From Candidatus Bathyarchaeota archaeon (GTDB taxonomy: Archaea; Thermoproteota; Bathyarchaeia; Bathyarchaeales; Bathycorpusculaceae): a stretch of DNA of 6,775 nt. Below, piece by piece: positions 4,409 through 6,775 of this stretch; position 1 is the first letter of the stretch, and every line of letters starts with the position of its first letter. The translations under genes were made by a program, and so were the position numbers. The stretch is from the NCBI GenBank assembly GCA_030589055.1, contig JAUUWK010000059.1, forward strand, positions 1-6,775, given 5' to 3'. Under the pieces are notes generated by a model that searched no databases, was not told the origin of the DNA, and saw only the letters and a program-made list of their open reading frames with translations.

Positions 4409-5512
4409 TCACTCTATAGCATGTAGAACAGTTTCACCTATGAACTCTATCTGCTTTGCGGTAACGCCAGGATGCACCGGCAACGAAAACACCTGTCTAG
4501 CAGTCTTCTCTGCTTCCTTAAGCCTAGGTTTTCCAAATTTTCTGTAGTATGGCATAAGGTGTATAGGGATCACGTAATAGACCTCTGCACCTATGCCTTT
4601 TTGCTTTAATTTTTCAACTATTTTGTCTCTTCTCTTTCCTTTCGCATCTTTCAATCTTACTGTGTAAAGATACCAGCTGTGTTTGTAGCCCTTTGGTTCT
4701 TTTGGCAACTGCAATTTCTTTGCTTTGCTTAGTCTTGCTGATAGCTTTTTAGCGTTTTGGCGTCTTTTCCCTATGAATTTCGGTAATCTTTTTAATTGTA
4801 CTAGGCCTATTGCTGCTTGTATTTCCGGCATGTGATAGTTGTGTCCAAGCATTAGGGATTTGTATTTCTCTTTTTCTCCGTGGCTTCTCATGAACCGCAA
4901 CTTCTCAGCAATTTCATCATCGTTTGTTGTTATCATTCCTCCCTCGCCGGTTGTCATGTTCTTACTTGCGTAAAAGCTCCAGCATGCAGTATCCGCGAAG
5001 ACTCCCGGCGGTTTTCTCTTATAACTTGCGCCGTGGGCTTGAGCTGCGTCTTCAATAATTGCCAAGTCATGTTTGTCAGCGATCTCTCTTATCGGTTGCA
5101 TGTCAGCGGGTAAGCCATACAAGTCCACGGGCATTATAGCCTTCGTCTTTTTTGTTATGGCTTTTTCGATTATTCTTGGAGAAACATTGTATGTTTCAGG
5201 GTCTATGTCCACAAAGACCGGTTTGGCTCCAATCATTGCAATTACTTCGGCTGTTGCAACGAACGTGAAGCTCGGCAGAATTACCTCATGGCCTCGTTTA
5301 ATTCCAGCGCCTGCGATTGATAAATGTAAAGCAGAAGTTCCTGTGTTTACGGCGATCGCATGCCTTGCGTTCATGAATTTCGCGAAGGCTTTTTCAAACT
5401 TTGTGACCATGGGACCCGCGCCAAGTCCATGCGTTATTATACCGCTTTTCATAACTTTGACAACAGCTGCAATTTCTTCTTCCCCTATTTGCGGGACATT
5501 AATTGGAATCAT
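4409..5512 (-). CDS. DegT/DnrJ/EryC1/StrS family PLP-dependent aminotransferase
   Basis: A full-length 367-residue member of the nucleotide-sugar aminotransferase family (fold type I, usual length 360-400), which typically transfers an amino group from Glu or Gln to a keto-sugar nucleotide. Residues visible: the N-terminal IPINVPQIGEEEI with SGIITHGLG (23-31), the phosphate-binding NTGTSALHLS (56-65), SFTFVATAEV (81-90), VDLYGLPADM (129-138), the cofactor-stacking and ring-nitrogen region IIEDAAQAHGA (152-162, D155, Q158), and the PLP lysine K184 in SFYASKNMTTGEGG (179-192). The family block GHNYHMPEIQAAIGLVQL (223-240) and the ending SLPVHPG (343-349) are also present. No active-site residue is missing. 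No sugar nucleotidyltransferase, dehydratase or glycosyltransferase is in the window, so the substrate cannot be named. The ATG at 5512 lacks a clear Shine-Dalgarno; with the TATA box at 5531-5540 this suggests a leaderless transcript. It is divergent from hdrA. Confidence 0.94.
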   Translation of the reverse strand: MIPINVPQIGEEEIAAVVKVMKSGIITHGLGAGPMVTKFEKAFAKFMNARHAIAVNTGTSALHLSIAGAGIKRGHEVILPSFTFVATAEVIAMIGAKPVFVDIDPETYNVSPRIIEKAITKKTKAIMPVDLYGLPADMQPIREIADKHDLAIIEDAAQAHGASYKRKPPGVFADTACWSFYASKNMTTGEGGMITTNDDEIAEKLRFMRSHGEKEKYKSLMLGHNYHMPEIQAAIGLVQLKRLPKFIGKRRQNAKKLSARLSKAKKLQLPKEPKGYKHSWYLYTVRLKDAKGKRRDKIVEKLKQKGIGAEVYYVIPIHLMPYYRKFGKPRLKEAEKTARQVFSLPVHPGVTAKQIEFIGETVLHAIE

Positions 5513-5530
5513 CTTATCGCCTTATGACCG

Positions 5531-5541
5531 TATATATCTCC
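5531..5541 (-). promoter_or_regulatory. TATA box of the aminotransferase gene
   Basis: The minus strand reads GAGATATATA about 20-30 nt before the ATG at 5512. At the usual archaeal spacing, transcription would begin at or next to the ATG, which agrees with the absence of a good Shine-Dalgarno and implies leaderless translation. Confidence 0.5.
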
Positions 5542-5630
5542 ATCTGATAATTTATGTATTTCACTAGCCGCGTTCGGACAAAATTTGGTTGGGATCATTT
5601 TTCCAGTATTTATGTCTTTCTTAACATAAG

Positions 5631-5641
5631 AGATAATAAAG
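5631..5641 (+). promoter_or_regulatory. Candidate TATA box for hdrA
   Basis: AGATAATAAAG lies about 46-56 nt before the GTG start at 5687 and would give a leader of about 25 nt containing the Shine-Dalgarno at 5677-5682. CATAAAC at 5654-5660 is a second, weaker candidate that would give a nearly leaderless message. The 174-nt gap 5513-5686 thus serves as a divergent promoter region for the aminotransferase and hdrA. Confidence 0.35.
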
Positions 5642-5676
5642 AGGTTTAACTCTCATAAACCACTTCAGACAAGGCT

Positions 5677-5682
5677 GAGGAT
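5677..5682 (+). promoter_or_regulatory. Shine-Dalgarno supporting the GTG start of hdrA
   Basis: GAGGAT precedes the GTG at 5687 by 4-6 nt. The only other in-frame start near the family's N-terminus is GTG at 5702, which would remove five residues and has no comparable signal at the right distance; no ATG is available before M53. Confidence 0.55.
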
Positions 5683-5686
5683 AGTT

Positions 5687-6775
5687 GTGTGCATAACTAA
5701 AGTGGGCGTTTATGTCTGCCACTGCGGACTAAACATAGCAGGAGTTGTGGATGTCAAAAGCGTTGCAGAGTATGCTGCAAACCTTCCAGACGTAAAAGTT
5801 GTGAGAGACAGCACATACCTCTGTTCAGATAGCGGACAGAAAATGATTAAAGAAGACATTACAAAAAATAAGCTGGATAGAGTAGTTGTTGCTTCTTGCT
5901 CTCCTAGAATGCATGAAGAAACTTTTCGTAAGGCAATAAGTGAGGCCGGATTAAACCCGTATCTGCTTGAGCTGGTCAACATTCGTGAACAAGATTCGTG
6001 GTGCCATAGCGAAGAACCGGAGAAAGCGACAGAAAAAGCTAAAGTACTCATTGAAATGGCTGTCGCTCGAGTAGCCCGTTTAGAATCACTTGAAACGGTA
6101 AAAATCAAAGCTAAGAAGAGCGTTCTCGTAATAGGTGGCGGAATCGCCGGAATCCAAGCCTCACTGGACTTGGCTGACGTTGGGTTTAAGGTGTATCTCG
6201 TAGAGAAGTCTCCAAGCATAGGCGGAAGAATGGCTCAACTTGATAAAACATTCCCAACACTTGACTGCAGTGCATGCATTCTAACGCCGAAAATGGCCGA
6301 AGTTGGCAGACATCCGAACATCGAACTGCTAACATACGCCGAAGTTGAAAACGTAACTGGATTCGTGGGAAACTATGAGGTCACAATCCGAAAAAAGCCT
6401 AGGTACGTAGATGAAGACCAATGTACTGGTGGTGGTGAATGTGAGAAGGTATGCCCAGTTTCGGTGCCTAGCGTTTTTGATCTCGGCCTAAAGACGCGAA
6501 AAGCCGTGTATAGGCCGTTTCCGCAAGCCGTACCAAATGTTTTCACGATAGACAAGAGGGGAACTCCTCCGTGCAGAGCAGCGTGCCCTGCTGGAGTAAA
6601 TGTTCAAGGATACATAGCCCTCGCAAGCCAAGGGAAATTCAAAGAAGCTTACGAGCTCATCAGAAGGTCCATTCCTTTCCCTTCAGTTTGTGGAAGAGTC
6701 TGTTTTCATCCCTGCGAAAATAAGTGTGAACGCGGGAAATGCGATGAACCAGTGGCGATAAATGCTATAAAACGG
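5687..6775 (+). CDS. hdrA: CoB-CoM heterodisulfide reductase subunit A-like (HdrA) with GltD-type domain, 3' end outside window
   Basis: 363 residues are visible and the gene continues. HdrA is the FAD- and Fe-S-containing hub of cytosolic flavin-based electron bifurcation with HdrB, HdrC and often hydrogenase or formate dehydrogenase partners. The N-terminal HdrA domain starts [14 protein letters not shown] (6-19; C11, C13) and includes YLCSDSGQ (44-51, C46) and [13 protein letters not shown] (68-80, C71). FAD binding begins with [19 protein letters not shown] (145-163), then [19 protein letters not shown] (172-190) and the cysteine pair in [12 protein letters not shown] (192-203; C194, C197). 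A ferredoxin-like segment [13 protein letters not shown] (246-258) has Gly at 249 where a [4Fe-4S] motif would have Cys. From about 292, [19 protein letters not shown] and [20 protein letters not shown] are the N-terminal Fe-S domain of GltD/dihydropyrimidine dehydrogenase type, as in large fused HdrA proteins. Start GTG chosen on its Shine-Dalgarno. In a non-methanogen this would serve ferredoxin/NAD(P)H or disulfide redox rather than methanogenesis; its partners lie outside the window. Confidence 0.94.
   Translation, partial: MCITKVGVYVCHCGLNIAGVVDVKSVAEYAANLPDVKVVRDSTYLCSDSGQKMIKEDITKNKLDRVVVASCSPRMHEETFRKAISEAGLNPYLLELVNIREQDSWCHSEEPEKATEKAKVLIEMAVARVARLESLETVKIKAKKSVLVIGGGIAGIQASLDLADVGFKVYLVEKSPSIGGRMAQLDKTFPTLDCSACILTPKMAEVGRHPNIELLTYAEVENVTGFVGNYEVTIRKKPRYVDEDQCTGGGECEKVCPVSVPSVFDLGLKTRKAVYRPFPQAVPNVFTIDKRGTPPCRAACPAGVNVQGYIALASQGKFKEAYELIRRSIPFPSVCGRVCFHPCENKCERGKCDEPVAINAIKR

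Noticed and set aside
5073..5567. 164-residue plus-strand ORF
   Set aside because: It is a shadow of the aminotransferase gene, whose active-site residues are all present on the other strand.
5710..6219. 169-residue minus-strand ORF, Ser/Thr-rich
   Set aside because: It is antisense to hdrA, which has unmistakable cofactor motifs in this stretch.
1..6775. A new defence, mobile or CRISPR-type system
   Set aside because: No repeats in array, transposase, integrase, nuclease operon or inverted terminal repeats could be found; the genes are ordinary chromosomal archaeal genes apart from the loci listed.

Overview
The window looks like a chromosomal piece of an archaeon of the TACK branch, with Bathyarchaeia or a near relative the best guess. 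The evidence is an HMf-type archaeal histone, ribosomal protein eS25 (known from TACK/Asgard archaea and eukaryotes, generally absent from Euryarchaeota), a broken copy of eS17, a cyclic 2,3-diphosphoglycerate synthetase family protein, an HdrA-type electron-bifurcation subunit, and archaeal promoter grammar (TATA boxes about 25-30 nt before short or absent leaders, T-run terminators). Composition is moderately AT-rich. No tRNA, rRNA, CRISPR array, insertion sequence or phage gene was seen.

Layout. 1-402 (+) is the C-terminal end of a DUF1015 protein. 403-690 (+) has no intact gene but carries what reads as a frameshifted remnant of a small protein of unknown family. 687-1061 (-) is a small helical protein that may be HEPN-like. 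1111-1337 (-) is a disrupted eS17 gene: the conserved eS17 core is readable only by changing frame at two or three short repeats. 1423-1644 (+) is the histone, 1751-2071 (+) eS25, and 2128-2604 (+) an unrecognised basic helical protein just behind eS25. 2611-2997 (-) is a cyclophilin-like-fold protein that overlaps by 4 nt the end of 2994-4325 (-), the cDPG-synthetase-like GTPase; the two form an operon with its own TATA box. 4409-5512 (-) is a DegT/DnrJ/EryC1/StrS PLP aminotransferase. 5687-6775 (+), divergent from it, is the first 363 residues of an HdrA that runs into a GltD-like iron-sulfur domain and leaves the window.

How the genes relate. There are three functional themes: information processing and chromatin (eS17 remnant, histone, eS25 and its follower), a two-gene cDPG-type operon, and redox metabolism starting at hdrA. 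The aminotransferase stands alone. The points most worth a second look are the disrupted eS17, the coding-like remnant at 403-690, the missing ferredoxin cysteine in HdrA, the cyclophilin-like/cDPG-synthetase coupling, and the conserved-looking unknown protein behind eS25. I saw no clear sign of a new defence or mobile system.
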